The notes under the pieces are model-generated. The model worked only from the letters and a program-made list of their open reading frames with translations, did no database searches and had not been told where the DNA came from. The translations under genes and the position numbers were made by a program. A stretch of DNA of 64,000 nucleotides from Mycolicibacterium wolinskyi (GTDB lineage: Bacteria > Actinomycetota > Actinomycetes > Mycobacteriales > Mycobacteriaceae), in NCBI RefSeq assembly GCF_002101965.1, contig NZ_LQQA01000006.1, positions 372,001 to 436,000 on the forward strand. Direction: 5' to 3'. Below, in pieces: positions 55,543 to 64,000 of the stretch. Positions within the stretch are counted from its first letter, which is position 1; each line of letters starts with the position of its first letter.

Positions 55543-57745
55543 GGTCGGCACTCCCCGCGAAGATCGCTGCCGCAGCAAGCACGGCCGGGCGGGCGCGGTC
55601 GGCGTCGATGCCGAACTGAGGGCGCGGCGCCAATCCTGCGGTGCTCACCGCATGTCCGATGTTGCGTTTGATGCCCGCGTCGAAGGTGCTGAAGGTGCGA
55701 CGTACGAGGGGCAGCACATCCGTGAACTCGTCGACGGACAAGCCGGTCAGCCATTCGTCGATGACGCCGAGGAGTTCGACGTCGTGAACAAGCAACAGCC
55801 CGCTGCCTGACAGGAAACCCTCGATCCACGCCGACTTCTCCTCAGCCGTCGCGCCGACGCTCAGGGCCCGGCGCATACGTGCCGCCGCCTCGGTGGTGTT
55901 GAAAACCCCGCCGTCGACACAGATCCGGACGAACCGGCCAACCAGACTGCCGTGCAGATCGCCCCGATCGGCCAAGCGCGCGATCGTGGTCAACCACTCG
56001 GCACGGACCTGCGACTCGAGCAGGTCGACGGTCTCGGTGACCGCGTTCACGTGAGTCAGCATCTCGGCCGACGCATCGGGGCCCAGGCCGGTGAGCGTGG
56101 CGGGCAAACCTACATTCACGCGACGAAGCAAGGATGTGGTGACCACGCCCAGCGCGCCCGCGTCGGTGCGGCGCACATCGCCGTAGCGCAACGACCGGGC
56201 CAGCGCGGGCAGCGCGGCCATGAGTTCGGTGAGATCGCGGTCCACCGCGGCCTTGTTCTCGAGAACAGTGAGCAGTTGTGATACCGCGTCGTCGACACCG
56301 CCGAGCAGCGCGGCTTCGATGGCCGCGGTGACCTGGCCCAGATGTGTGGCGTTGTCGGCCTTGTCGGTCAGCTTGGCCCTACAAGCGCGATAGACGGTGT
56401 TGCCCCATACCGAGGACATGATGATCTGCACGGCGAACTCTGGCTGCCACTGCAATACCCAGGCTTCTTTGAAGGTTCCCTGGCCACCGACGTCGTCGGG
56501 CTCACCCCACGGTATATCGAGGGTTGAAAGACAATGCAGCAGCTGAGATTTGGCCAGATCGTTCGGCTTGCGCAGATCGAGCGTCACCTGTCTGGCGGTG
56601 GCATCGGGCTTGAGCCGCAACGATTTCTGCCGCTTGGTGATGTCGGCCGACAACGGCACCATCGGCAGATGTTCAGGGATGCTGCCGAGCTTCTCGCCCA
56701 CTACCAGCTCACGCAGGATGAGCCCGAATCTGGCATCCGACCCCTCGCACAGCACGGCCTCGGTGGCTTCGTTGACCTCACTGAGGCCGGGGTGGGCACG
56801 GCCACGCATCGCCGCAAGCGCGTTGGCGAGCCGGACCCCCTCGATGACGTGGGCCGAGGATACGAAGATGTCGCGGCTGCGCAGCGCACGGGCGGCCAGG
56901 GTGAGCCAGGTTTCCACCGGGCGGTCCCGCTCGGCGAACACATGCTGGTACCAGCCCGGCGAGCGCACGCCCGCGCCGTAGCCCGATGCGGCGGCAAGGC
57001 GTGAATGTGTCCACGGCACCCATACGACAGCCGATTTGACCTTGGGTAAGCCGCGCAACAGCGCCGAATCAGCGGTCGCGGCAGGGAACTTCCCGGCGCG
57101 CACGCGAGGAGCACCAGATATCTGGAGCGCGGGTGCGTGCCAGGCACCGCAGACGACGACGATCGATGCGTACTCCTTGACCGCCTTGCGAATCACCTGG
57201 CGCATGTAGGCTTCGCGCTGAAGTTCCACCTTGTCGTCGTGACCGGGCTCGAGCTCGCGCACCGTCCGCATTGCCTCGGTGATCGCCTCGAATCCGGTGC
57301 CGTCGGTGCGTGATTCGACGACGTCGTCCCACCAGCGTTCGGGGTCGTCGTAACCCGCTGCCTCGGCGAGTGCGGCGATCGGATCGACACGCACGCGGGA
57401 AGGTTCGCCGTGACGCTCGTCGCGTTGTGCGAGCACGGTCGCGGCAGGCAGGTCGCAGAACCGTACGGGCACACGATGGCTTGCCGCCCATCGCATGGCC
57501 TGCCACTCTGGGGAGAACTCGCCGAAAGGCCAGAACGCCGAGATCGCCGGATCATCGACCGCGTAGGCCATGATCGCCACGGGCGGCACCATGTCGGCGT
57601 CGGCGACGTCACCGGTGAGGCGGTCGGCGTCGGCAGGGCCTTCGATCAACACGACGTCGGGCTGGATCCGGTCGAGTTCGGACAGCATCGCGCGAGCCGA
57701 CCCGGGCCCGTGGTGGCGAATGCCGAGAACGTGGGTTTCGGTCAC
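55532..57745 (-). CDS. DUF5682-like protein of MoxR-associated operon
   Basis: A 737-residue protein of unknown biochemistry. The N terminus HVLGIRHHGPGSARAML and DVVLIEGPADAD is the hallmark of the DUF5682 family as I recall it. EFSPEWQAMRWA, VRFCDLP and VVVCGAWHAPAL suggest a TraB/EreA-like fold with conserved histidines (His11, His12 and the AWH histidine) that could form a metal or catalytic site. The C-terminal half looks helical and repeat-like. No signal peptide or membrane segment is seen. The GTG overlaps the MoxR stop. Confidence 0.8.
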   Translation of the reverse strand: MTETHVLGIRHHGPGSARAMLSELDRIQPDVVLIEGPADADRLTGDVADADMVPPVAIMAYAVDDPAISAFWPFGEFSPEWQAMRWAASHRVPVRFCDLPAATVLAQRDERHGEPSRVRVDPIAALAEAAGYDDPERWWDDVVESRTDGTGFEAITEAMRTVRELEPGHDDKVELQREAYMRQVIRKAVKEYASIVVVCGAWHAPALQISGAPRVRAGKFPAATADSALLRGLPKVKSAVVWVPWTHSRLAAASGYGAGVRSPGWYQHVFAERDRPVETWLTLAARALRSRDIFVSSAHVIEGVRLANALAAMRGRAHPGLSEVNEATEAVLCEGSDARFGLILRELVVGEKLGSIPEHLPMVPLSADITKRQKSLRLKPDATARQVTLDLRKPNDLAKSQLLHCLSTLDIPWGEPDDVGGQGTFKEAWVLQWQPEFAVQIIMSSVWGNTVYRACRAKLTDKADNATHLGQVTAAIEAALLGGVDDAVSQLLTVLENKAAVDRDLTELMAALPALARSLRYGDVRRTDAGALGVVTTSLLRRVNVGLPATLTGLGPDASAEMLTHVNAVTETVDLLESQVRAEWLTTIARLADRGDLHGSLVGRFVRICVDGGVFNTTEAAARMRRALSVGATAEEKSAWIEGFLSGSGLLLVHDVELLGVIDEWLTGLSVDEFTDVLPLVRRTFSTFDAGIKRNIGHAVSTAGLAPRPQFGIDADRARPAVLAAAAIFAGSADRDR

Positions 57746-58839
57746 GAGTTCAGCACGTCGCGCGACGCTCGATAGAAGTCGGCCCAGCCGTCGCGTTCCC
57801 GGACCACGGCCTCCAGGTACTCCAGCCAGACGACCGCGTCGTTGACGGGATCCTTGACCACCGCACCGACGATGCCCGCCGCGGTATCGGCAGGCCGCAG
57901 GATGCCGTCGCCGAAGTGCGCCGACATCGCGATACCTTGCGTGACGACGGATATCGCCTCGGCGGTCGACAGGGTTCCCGATGGCTGCTTGAGCTTGTTG
58001 CGTCCATCGGCCGTCAAACCGGAGCGCAGCTCACGGAAAACCGTGACCACGCGGCGAATCTCGTCGGCCGACGTCGGTACCTCGGGCAGCCGCAGCGATC
58101 CGCTGATGTCGGCCACCCGGCGCGTCACGATCGCAACCTCGTCGTCGAGCGTGGCAGGCAGCGGGAGCACCACGGTGTTGAACCGCCGCCGCAACGCCGA
58201 GGACAGCTCGTTGATACCGCGGTCGCGATCGTTGGCCGTGGCGATGACGTTGAAGCCGTGGCTCGCCTGCACTTCGGTACCGAGTTCGGGTATCGGCAAG
58301 GTCTTTTCGGACAGGACCGTGATGAGCGCGTCCTGCACCTCCGAGGGGATGCGGGTGAGCTCTTCCAGACGCGCGATCTTCCCGTCACGCATCGCGGTCA
58401 TGATCGGCGACGGGACGAGCGCCTGTTCCGACGGACCTTCGGCCAGTAGCCGGGCGTAGTTCCAGCCGTACCGCACCGACTCTTCGACGGTGCCCGCGGT
58501 GCCCTGGACAAGCAGCGTCGAATCGCCCGACATCGCGGCCGCCAGATGTTCGGAAACCCATGTTTTGGCAGTGCCGGGCACACCGAGCAGCAGCAACGCG
58601 CGGTCGGTGGCCAACGTCGCGACCGCCACTTCGACGAGGCGGCGCTGGCCGATGTACTTCGGTGTGATCGGCACTCCGCCAACGGTTTCCCCGCCCAGCA
58701 GGTAACGCACGAGGACCCCGTGCGGTGACATCGCCCAGTTCGGCGGGGCGGGTTTGTCGTCGGCCGCGCGCAGCGCGTCGAGTTCAGCGGCGAACAATTG
58801 CTCGGCGTGTGGCCGCAGCAGGGCAGACGCTTGGGTCAT
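57742..58839 (-). CDS. MoxR-family AAA+ ATPase
   Basis: A 365-residue AAA+ ATPase: Walker A GVPGTAKT (86-93), sensor-1 region NVIATANDRDRGINELSSAL and arginine finger ALRRRF. The usual Walker B aspartate appears as Glu160 (IARLEELTRIP), a subfamily variation. MoxR proteins act as chaperone-like remodelers with VWA partners, here encoded two genes on. ATG at 58839 overlaps the DUF5691-like stop and its stop overlaps the DUF5682-like start. Confidence 0.88.
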   Translation of the reverse strand: MTQASALLRPHAEQLFAAELDALRAADDKPAPPNWAMSPHGVLVRYLLGGETVGGVPITPKYIGQRRLVEVAVATLATDRALLLLGVPGTAKTWVSEHLAAAMSGDSTLLVQGTAGTVEESVRYGWNYARLLAEGPSEQALVPSPIMTAMRDGKIARLEELTRIPSEVQDALITVLSEKTLPIPELGTEVQASHGFNVIATANDRDRGINELSSALRRRFNTVVLPLPATLDDEVAIVTRRVADISGSLRLPEVPTSADEIRRVVTVFRELRSGLTADGRNKLKQPSGTLSTAEAISVVTQGIAMSAHFGDGILRPADTAAGIVGAVVKDPVNDAVVWLEYLEAVVRERDGWADFYRASRDVLNS

Positions 58840-60293
58840 GGCAGTTCCTTTGCAATGTCGATTCGCAGGGTGAGAAGTTCGAACACCGTCGCGCAGAACC
58901 GGTGCAGTTCCTCGTCGGTCGTGCGGTCGACCAGATCGGCGAACCGCCCATGCCAGTCGAGCGGATAGCCGGCCGCGAGATGGGCCGCTGCCTCGCGGCG
59001 CTGCCGCTGCGTGCCCCACCCCACGCCGGTGAGAGACGCGAACAGGGCCTCGGCCACCAGCGGATCGAACGGGCGAGGCAGCCCGGCGACGATCTGGGCG
59101 AGCGGGGCACCTTCCGCAACGTTGGTGACCGCGCGAATCAGCTCTGCGGTGATCGCGGGATGTGCTGTCGCCGGCGTGTAGTGGTTCGCGTAGTCGGCGG
59201 GTAGGCGGCGCTGCAGGAGCGGCACTGCCCAGCGTGGATCGTTGCCCCGTAACGCGCTCACGGTGAGCGCTCTGAGGAGGGCGTCGCCGCTCATGGCGCG
59301 AACCACCTTCTCTGGCCCGACCGATCCGAAGAACTCATCCCAGAACGAGATCGGAGTGCGTTCGACGACGGCGTCGGGTTGATTGGTGGTGAGTCCGTCG
59401 CGAATGGCCGCGGCGTCGGGTTCAGGTAGTTCGTTCGCGGTGATCTTGACTCCGAGCACGGACTTATTCACCGAGAAGACCTGCGCTGCACGCTCTTTCA
59501 TGCGTTCCAGGTAGCGGCTGCGGTTGCGGTTGCGGTTGCCGAGGACGGTGATCGCGGCCGACCGCACACCGCCGGCCCGGTCGTCCAAGGCCGACTCAAG
59601 GAACGGTTCGTCGCTTTCGTGTTCGGGTGTCGCGAACGCTTGCAGCAACAGCGCGCGGGATTCGGCGTCTTCGGCATCCCAGTGCGCCATGACGACTTCG
59701 CGGGCCCGGTCGGGGTCGATGTGGCGCGCCGCAGCGACCCAATGCAGGCGTTTGGCGGTGTCGCCGTGGGTGTACTCCGCCTCATCGGGCCATCCGTCGC
59801 CGGGCACAGGCATGACGTGTCGCAGTGCGCGGTGTTTGCGACCGTAGTGCTCGAAGGCGTACCACTGACCGGCGGAACCGATCGCCGCCCAGAGTTCCGG
59901 TGTCACACCGGCACTCTGGTGTAGCCGGAGCAGTTCGGGAATCAGCCGCGGTGGCAGGCGCAGACCGGCCGCGGCGATGTCGGCGATGACACCGTCGAGG
60001 ACGGGCCGGACACTCACGGCCCGTTCGATGAGGAATGCGTGGGTTTCGGTGATGAGCGGGCGGGTTTCGGGCGGTGCGGCATCGGTGTTGGGCTTGACGT
60101 GTTCGGGAAGTTGCCCGGCCCGTCTGGCCACGGCATATAACCCGGCGATGCGAAGCACCGATCCGATCGGATCGTCGGCGTCGCACACCGTCGCCGCGTT
60201 GGTGTCGACCGGCGCGTCGAATACCGCCTCGGGCAAGGGTTTAGCGCCGAGGCCCACGGTCGCCGCGGAAATGATCCTCTGATAGTCGCTCAC
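58836..60293 (-). CDS. DUF5691-like, HEAT-like helical protein of MoxR-associated operon
   Basis: A 485-residue, mostly alpha-helical protein without enzymatic motifs. The middle (RALLLQAFATPEHESDEPFLESALDDRAGGVRSAAITVLGN) reads like HEAT-type repeats; DEFFGSVGPEKVVRAMSGDALLRALTVSALRGNDPRWAVPLL follows. The start SDYQRIISAATVGLGAKPLP fits what I recall of DUF5691. It is probably a scaffold or adaptor. GTG at 60293 overlaps the SWIM gene stop (GTGA), and the 3' end overlaps the ATPase ATG. Confidence 0.78.
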   Translation of the reverse strand: MSDYQRIISAATVGLGAKPLPEAVFDAPVDTNAATVCDADDPIGSVLRIAGLYAVARRAGQLPEHVKPNTDAAPPETRPLITETHAFLIERAVSVRPVLDGVIADIAAAGLRLPPRLIPELLRLHQSAGVTPELWAAIGSAGQWYAFEHYGRKHRALRHVMPVPGDGWPDEAEYTHGDTAKRLHWVAAARHIDPDRAREVVMAHWDAEDAESRALLLQAFATPEHESDEPFLESALDDRAGGVRSAAITVLGNRNRNRSRYLERMKERAAQVFSVNKSVLGVKITANELPEPDAAAIRDGLTTNQPDAVVERTPISFWDEFFGSVGPEKVVRAMSGDALLRALTVSALRGNDPRWAVPLLQRRLPADYANHYTPATAHPAITAELIRAVTNVAEGAPLAQIVAGLPRPFDPLVAEALFASLTGVGWGTQRQRREAAAHLAAGYPLDWHGRFADLVDRTTDEELHRFCATVFELLTLRIDIAKELP

Positions 60294-61564
60294 AGTGCAC
60301 TCACCGCGATACCGGCCGCGTTCAGCGTCGACAGCGGATCGACGCCGTGTATACCGATTTCCACCAGCATCGGGTGTAGCTGACCGCCGGTCGCGGCCTG
60401 CAGACGAGACCACCGATCGTCGTCACACACGGCCGGTAGGGCCTGGTCGTCGGCGTCCACCAGGTACCGGCGCCTCGGCTTGCCATGCTGTACCGGCCGG
60501 GCGGTCACGACGGCGGGGTACCGCACCAGCCACGGATCGAGCGTCATCGCGCGGGCCCGGCCGGCCAGTGCCTCGGCCATGAGGGTTCCGGCAATATCGA
60601 TCTCCTGGATGGGGACCGTGGGCACATCGCCGTCCGGAATCGCGACACGAAAGCTCGACGGACCGCCTGGATAGAAGTAGACGCCACCGGTGAACTCGCG
60701 CCCCGGTGTCAGCCGGGTGTCGAAGCTCGCCCCGCTGGGCGCGGTCGACTGGACATTGACCAGCAGGCCGGTTTGTCTGCCGCTCAACCACATACGCCGC
60801 GTGGTGTAGCGCTCCTCGAGTGTTTCGGCGTAGCCGAGCACCTGCCAGGTATCGCTGACCGGATCGGTGGCGAGCACCTCGGCCCTCGACACGGTGAAGC
60901 CGATGTGGCGGCGCACCGCGGCCGAGGTCTCCGGTGACAACGTTGCGATGCTGCGATAGGCGTCGATGAGCAATCGCATCAGACCGAGTTCTTCGATGAT
61001 CATCCGCGGCCACTCGTCGTGCGTGAGCAGCGCCGGAAGGCTGCGCAACCACCGCGCCAATCCGGGCGCCTTCGCGTCGATCATGCGTTTGGCGGTCGGT
61101 TCGCTCCACCCGTACGGGTCGGTGCTGATGCCGGCGATACCGTTGCGGACCTGATCTTCGATCCACAGATTCAGCTGGTCGAGACCCTCGGCGACACTGC
61201 GCTCGCGGGCGGCGATGGTCTTCGCGCTGACTTCGCGCGGGGCCTTGGGCACGGGGACCTCGGACGCCGGCGGGTCGGGTGCTGCATCGACGTTGCCGCC
61301 GGACCACCGCAGTACGAGCCCGACGACGTGCTTGCACGGGAATTGCCGCGACGGGCACGTGCACTTGTACGTTTCGCCCACCAGGTTGACCTGCACCCGG
61401 TACGGAGTGCGCCCGCTGCCCTGGAAATCTCCCCACAGCAACGTCTGGGTGGCGCCGGTGTTGGACCAACCGGCAGCTCCGGCCAGCTTCTGACCGGCGG
61501 CATAGGCCTTGCCGGCGAACTGGCGTACCTCGTCGGTGGACCATCCAGCAGTTTGCTGATCCAC
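60290..61564 (-). CDS. SWIM zinc-finger protein of MoxR-associated operon
   Basis: A 424-residue protein with a SWIM zinc finger near the N terminus: Cys68-x-Cys70-x6-Cys77-x-His79 (CTCPSRQFPCKH), preceded by VNLVGETYK. The remaining 330 residues show no catalytic motif. SWIM domains bind DNA or proteins. GTG at 61564 has AAGGA about 8 nt upstream; the frame stays open further upstream but reads over the divergent promoter. It is the first gene of the operon and may recruit targets for the ATPase-VWA pair (inference). Confidence 0.83.
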   Translation of the reverse strand: MDQQTAGWSTDEVRQFAGKAYAAGQKLAGAAGWSNTGATQTLLWGDFQGSGRTPYRVQVNLVGETYKCTCPSRQFPCKHVVGLVLRWSGGNVDAAPDPPASEVPVPKAPREVSAKTIAARERSVAEGLDQLNLWIEDQVRNGIAGISTDPYGWSEPTAKRMIDAKAPGLARWLRSLPALLTHDEWPRMIIEELGLMRLLIDAYRSIATLSPETSAAVRRHIGFTVSRAEVLATDPVSDTWQVLGYAETLEERYTTRRMWLSGRQTGLLVNVQSTAPSGASFDTRLTPGREFTGGVYFYPGGPSSFRVAIPDGDVPTVPIQEIDIAGTLMAEALAGRARAMTLDPWLVRYPAVVTARPVQHGKPRRRYLVDADDQALPAVCDDDRWSRLQAATGGQLHPMLVEIGIHGVDPLSTLNAAGIAVSAL

Positions 61565-61704
61565 CCGTGATCCTTCCGCCGCGTGCTGACCCAGGCCAGC
61601 GTAACGAGATCCGCCGACGGGTGTGCACAGCAAAGACCTGGGCCGGCGGGTCGATCTCCACGGGATCTTCACAATCGCTGCCCGAAAGCACCACAACCAG
61701 CCCT

Positions 61705-61710
61705 TACAGT
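61705..61710 (+). promoter_or_regulatory. -10 box of the two-component operon
   Basis: TACAGT lies 8 nt before the GTG at 61719, with no Shine-Dalgarno between, which fits a leaderless transcript. No good -35 box is seen. Confidence 0.45.
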
Positions 61711-61718
61711 CTTGAGGT

Positions 61719-62384
61719 GTGAGGCGAATCCTGGTGGTTGACGACGAGCCGACCATCCTGGCCGCGGTGGCCACGAGGCTGCGGGCCGAGGAATTCGCGG
61801 TCGATACCGCGGTCGACGGCCCGTCCGCGGTAGCAACCGCGGAAGCCACCGCTCCCGACCTCGTTGTGCTCGACGTCATGCTGCCCGGTTTCGACGGCCT
61901 TGAGGTGTGCCGGCGGATCCAGGCGCAGCGCCCGGTTCCGGTGCTCATGCTGACCGCTCGCACCGACGAGACCGACATGCTGATCGGGCTCGGCGTCGGC
62001 GCCGACGACTACCTGACCAAACCGTTCAGCATGCGCGAACTCGTCGCGCGGGTTCGGGTACTACTGCGCCGGGTGGAGCGGGCCGGCGGCCAGCAGCCCC
62101 TCACCGTCGGTGATTACCGCATCGACCTCGCCGAGCGCAGGGTTCACCAGGGTGAGGATGAAATCCACCTGACCCGAACGGAGTTCGACCTGTTGGCGTT
62201 CCTGGCGGGCCGGCCGCGGGCGGCGGTGGCACGGGAGACGCTGCTCGAGCACGTGTGGGGTTGGGCGTCCGAGGTGGAGACGAGAACCGTCGACAGCCAT
62301 GTCAAGGCGCTGCGCCGCAAGCTCGGATCGGAATTGATCCGGACCGTGCACGGGGTGGGCTATGCCCTGGAGGTGCCCCGATGA
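61719..62384 (+). CDS. OmpR-family response regulator
   Basis: A 221-residue response regulator: receiver acidic pair Asp8/Asp9 (VVDDEP), phospho-acceptor Asp52 (LDVMLPG), TAR at about 79 and KPF; then a winged-helix DNA-binding domain (LTRTEFDLLAFLAGRP, VDSHVKALRRKLG, VHGVGYALE). The GTG start is apparently leaderless. The stop overlaps the kinase ATG. Its targets are unknown, but the downstream membrane gene is in the same transcript. Confidence 0.93.
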   Translation: MRRILVVDDEPTILAAVATRLRAEEFAVDTAVDGPSAVATAEATAPDLVVLDVMLPGFDGLEVCRRIQAQRPVPVLMLTARTDETDMLIGLGVGADDYLTKPFSMRELVARVRVLLRRVERAGGQQPLTVGDYRIDLAERRVHQGEDEIHLTRTEFDLLAFLAGRPRAAVARETLLEHVWGWASEVETRTVDSHVKALRRKLGSELIRTVHGVGYALEVPR

Positions 62385-63397
62385 ACGTGGCTGCACTGTG
62401 GGACCGGCTGCCGCGGCCGCTGGATCCCTTCGCGTCGTTCAAGGTCAAGACCGGACTTCTCGTGGGCGGTGCGATTCTGCTGGCCTCGTTCACGTTCTGG
62501 ATCGGCGCGAGCTGGCAGTTCCGGTATGCACTTCTGGCGGCGCTTGCGACCTCGCTGGCGTTGACGCAGTTCCTCGCGCACGGCATGACCTCACCGCTGC
62601 GTGAGATGACGGCTGCCGCGCGCGCCATGGCCCGCGGCGACTACAGCATCCGCGTGCGTGCGACGTCGCGTGACGAAATCGGCCAACTGGCGACCGCGTT
62701 CAACCAAATGGCGGCCGATCTCGGTGCCGCCGACGAATACCGGCGCGGGCTCATCGGCAACGTGTCACATGAACTGCGCACTCCGATCGCGGCGTTACAG
62801 GCGGTGCTGGAGAACGTCGCCGACGGCGTGGCCGAGCCCGATGGCGAAACCATGCGGATGGCGCTCGCGCAGACCGAGCGCCTGGGTGAGTTGGTGACGA
62901 ATCTCCTCGATCTTTCGCGCGTAGAGGGCGGCGTGATTCCGCTGCAGTTCAGTCGTTTCGCGGTCGAGGAATTTCTGCGCGACGCCGTCGAGCACGCGTC
63001 GCTGTCGGCCGGCGAGGTCGAGGTGACGGTTCGGGTTTCGCCGCCGAGCCTGAAGGCCGTCGCCGATCCGGCGCGACTGCGCCAGGTGGTTGTCAACCTG
63101 GTGGACAACGCGATTCGGCACAGCCCGCCCGGTGGTCGAGTGTCGGTGCTGGCATCGCGCGCGGGTGGGTTGCGGCTTGAGGTCAGCGACGACGGGCCTG
63201 GTATCCCACCGGCTGAGCGAGAGCGTGTTTTCGAGCGGTTCACCCGCGGTGCCACGTCCGACGGCGGGACCGGGCTCGGTCTGGCGATCGCTCGCTGGGC
63301 CGTCGAGTTGCACGGCGGCGCAATCGAAGTGATGGATTCCGGGGTGGGCTGCCGCATCCGGGTGACCATACCCGCAACGACGGAGGAGCTGGCATGA
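62381..63397 (+). CDS. Sensor histidine kinase, intramembrane-sensing type
   Basis: A 338-residue kinase: two close transmembrane helices (about 24-42 and 48-66) with only a handful of residues outside, HAMP (MTSPLREMTAAARAMARGDYSIRV), phospho-acceptor His130 in SHELRTP, N-box NLVDNAIRHS, and G boxes DDGPGIPP and GGTGLGLAIA. With almost no extracytosolic domain it probably senses the membrane or a membrane partner; the next gene encodes such a membrane protein (ATGA overlap). Confidence 0.92.
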   Translation: MNVAALWDRLPRPLDPFASFKVKTGLLVGGAILLASFTFWIGASWQFRYALLAALATSLALTQFLAHGMTSPLREMTAAARAMARGDYSIRVRATSRDEIGQLATAFNQMAADLGAADEYRRGLIGNVSHELRTPIAALQAVLENVADGVAEPDGETMRMALAQTERLGELVTNLLDLSRVEGGVIPLQFSRFAVEEFLRDAVEHASLSAGEVEVTVRVSPPSLKAVADPARLRQVVVNLVDNAIRHSPPGGRVSVLASRAGGLRLEVSDDGPGIPPAERERVFERFTRGATSDGGTGLGLAIARWAVELHGGAIEVMDSGVGCRIRVTIPATTEELA

Positions 63398-64000
63398 CGA
63401 CGATGGTTCCAGGGGTTCCCGGCCCGCATGTGCTCATGGCGCCGCCCCCGCCGCTGGTCGGCCCGGCGCTGCCGCGATACGGCGAGCCGGGCTGGACGGT
63501 GTGGTCGCGCCGGGTCTGGCCGCTTGATCCGCTTGCCGCGGCTCCTCGTTCGGTGATGTTGCCTGCGGTGGTCGCGGGTCTCGTCGGGACCGCGTTGTGG
63601 CGACCCTCGGTGCTGAGCGTCGGCTATTACGTCGTGGGCGCCCTGGTCTTCGGTGTCGTCTACGGGACCGCCGAACGTCGCCCCACGCGTTGGGAGTGGC
63701 TCGGGATCACGTTGACTCTGGCGCTGCTCGCGGTGCCGGGCGTGCTGGCGGCCGAGTGGGTCGGCGTGCTGTGCCTGATGGCGGCGTGGGTGATCGGCTG
63801 GTGCACGTTGGTCGGTGGCCGCACGTGGACCGCGGTGTTCGCCGGACCGTTTGTGCCGTGGGTGCTGGCAGGCCGGGTCCGCGGGTGGGCGGGCAGATCG
63901 GTGAGAGAGGTGCTGCCGAGCCGGTCGGGTATGCCTAGCGTGGCTCGTGTTGCGATCGTCGGCGGCGTCACGGTGGCTTTGGTGTTCGTGTTCGGCGCAC
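63394..64000 (+). CDS. DUF4153/DUF4173-like membrane protein, 5' part
   Basis: The frame is open from the ATG at 63394 (overlapping the kinase stop) to the window end, giving at least 202 residues. The start is Pro-rich (APPPPLVGPALP), followed by WPLDPLAAAPRS and several hydrophobic segments (VMLPAVVAGLVGTALW, VGYYVVGALVFGVVYG, WLGITLTLALLAVPGVLA and more). Proteins of this look in Actinobacteria belong to the DUF4153/DUF4173 type and often follow an OmpR-kinase pair. The family call is moderate; the gene is truncated by the window. Confidence 0.7.
   Translation, partial: MTTMVPGVPGPHVLMAPPPPLVGPALPRYGEPGWTVWSRRVWPLDPLAAAPRSVMLPAVVAGLVGTALWRPSVLSVGYYVVGALVFGVVYGTAERRPTRWEWLGITLTLALLAVPGVLAAEWVGVLCLMAAWVIGWCTLVGGRTWTAVFAGPFVPWVLAGRVRGWAGRSVREVLPSRSGMPSVARVAIVGGVTVALVFVFGA

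Noticed and set aside
61565..61978. Upstream extension of the SWIM gene over the response-regulator gene
   Set aside because: It covers the divergent promoter and a certain coding gene; GTG at 61564 has a ribosome site.

Overview
This is high-GC actinobacterial DNA with dense ATGA/GTGA stop-start overlaps, many GTG starts and leaderless-looking promoters. The gene content (ctpC, kstR/hsa steroid genes, KstR2-type genes, mycofactocin-coupled dehydrogenases, a 13E12/DUF222 HNH gene) points to a fast-growing environmental mycobacterium of the Mycolicibacterium smegmatis type. No rRNA, tRNA, insertion sequence or CRISPR array was recognised.

Region 1 (1-12,860) is a metal-homeostasis block. It holds the 3' end of the P1B-ATPase ctpC, a methyltransferase, a KmtR-like ArsR repressor translationally coupled to a Fur paralogue, and an SmtB-like ArsR. 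Two zinc importers follow: a divergent AztABCD system with two AztD-type chaperones, and ZnuABC. A COG0523 metallochaperone GTPase lies beside znuA. Three Zur-box-like palindromes (2327, 4817, 10158) tie the block together. bluB (cobalamin lower ligand) and pxpA (5-oxoprolinase subunit) sit in the aztA operon.

Region 2 (12,869-24,090) carries a LacI regulator, a phosphotransferase, otsB, and then the KstR cholesterol regulon: kstR, fadE34, a secreted protein of unknown function, kshB and hsaA-hsaD-hsaC-hsaB. KstR boxes lie at 16477, 20363 and 20431, and a strong hairpin ends the hsa operon.

Region 3 (24,100-46,640) is a roughly 22-kb accessory segment between the two steroid blocks. In M. 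tuberculosis, as I recall it, these blocks are separated only by nat. It contains (a) a TetR-controlled module of mycofactocin-coupled SDR, 3Fe-4S-type ferredoxin and P450; (b) an eight-gene minus-strand catabolic cluster with a GlpA-like and a second FAD enzyme, a GlpK-like kinase, an APC permease, a DeoR regulator, an aldehyde dehydrogenase and two more mycofactocin-coupled SDRs, facing a TetR gene; (c) a lipase-type hydrolase and a methyltransferase; (d) a LysR-linked ketone-body operon (MHS transporter, 3-hydroxybutyrate dehydrogenase, acetoacetyl-CoA synthetase, membrane protein); and (e) a DUF222 HNH gene with an SOS-box-like site, plus a small P-loop protein.

Region 4 (46,650-54,345) matches the HIP (steroid C/D-ring) block: aspB-like aminotransferase, fadE33-fadE32-fadE31-fadD3, and divergent fadE30-ipdF across a KstR2 box.

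Region 5 (54,412-61,564) is a tightly overlapping five-gene operon: SWIM zinc finger, DUF5691-like, MoxR AAA ATPase, DUF5682-like and VWA/MIDAS protein. Its biochemical role is unknown and it is the best candidate here for an uncharacterised system. Region 6 (61,705-64,000) is a two-component pair followed by a membrane protein cut by the window edge.
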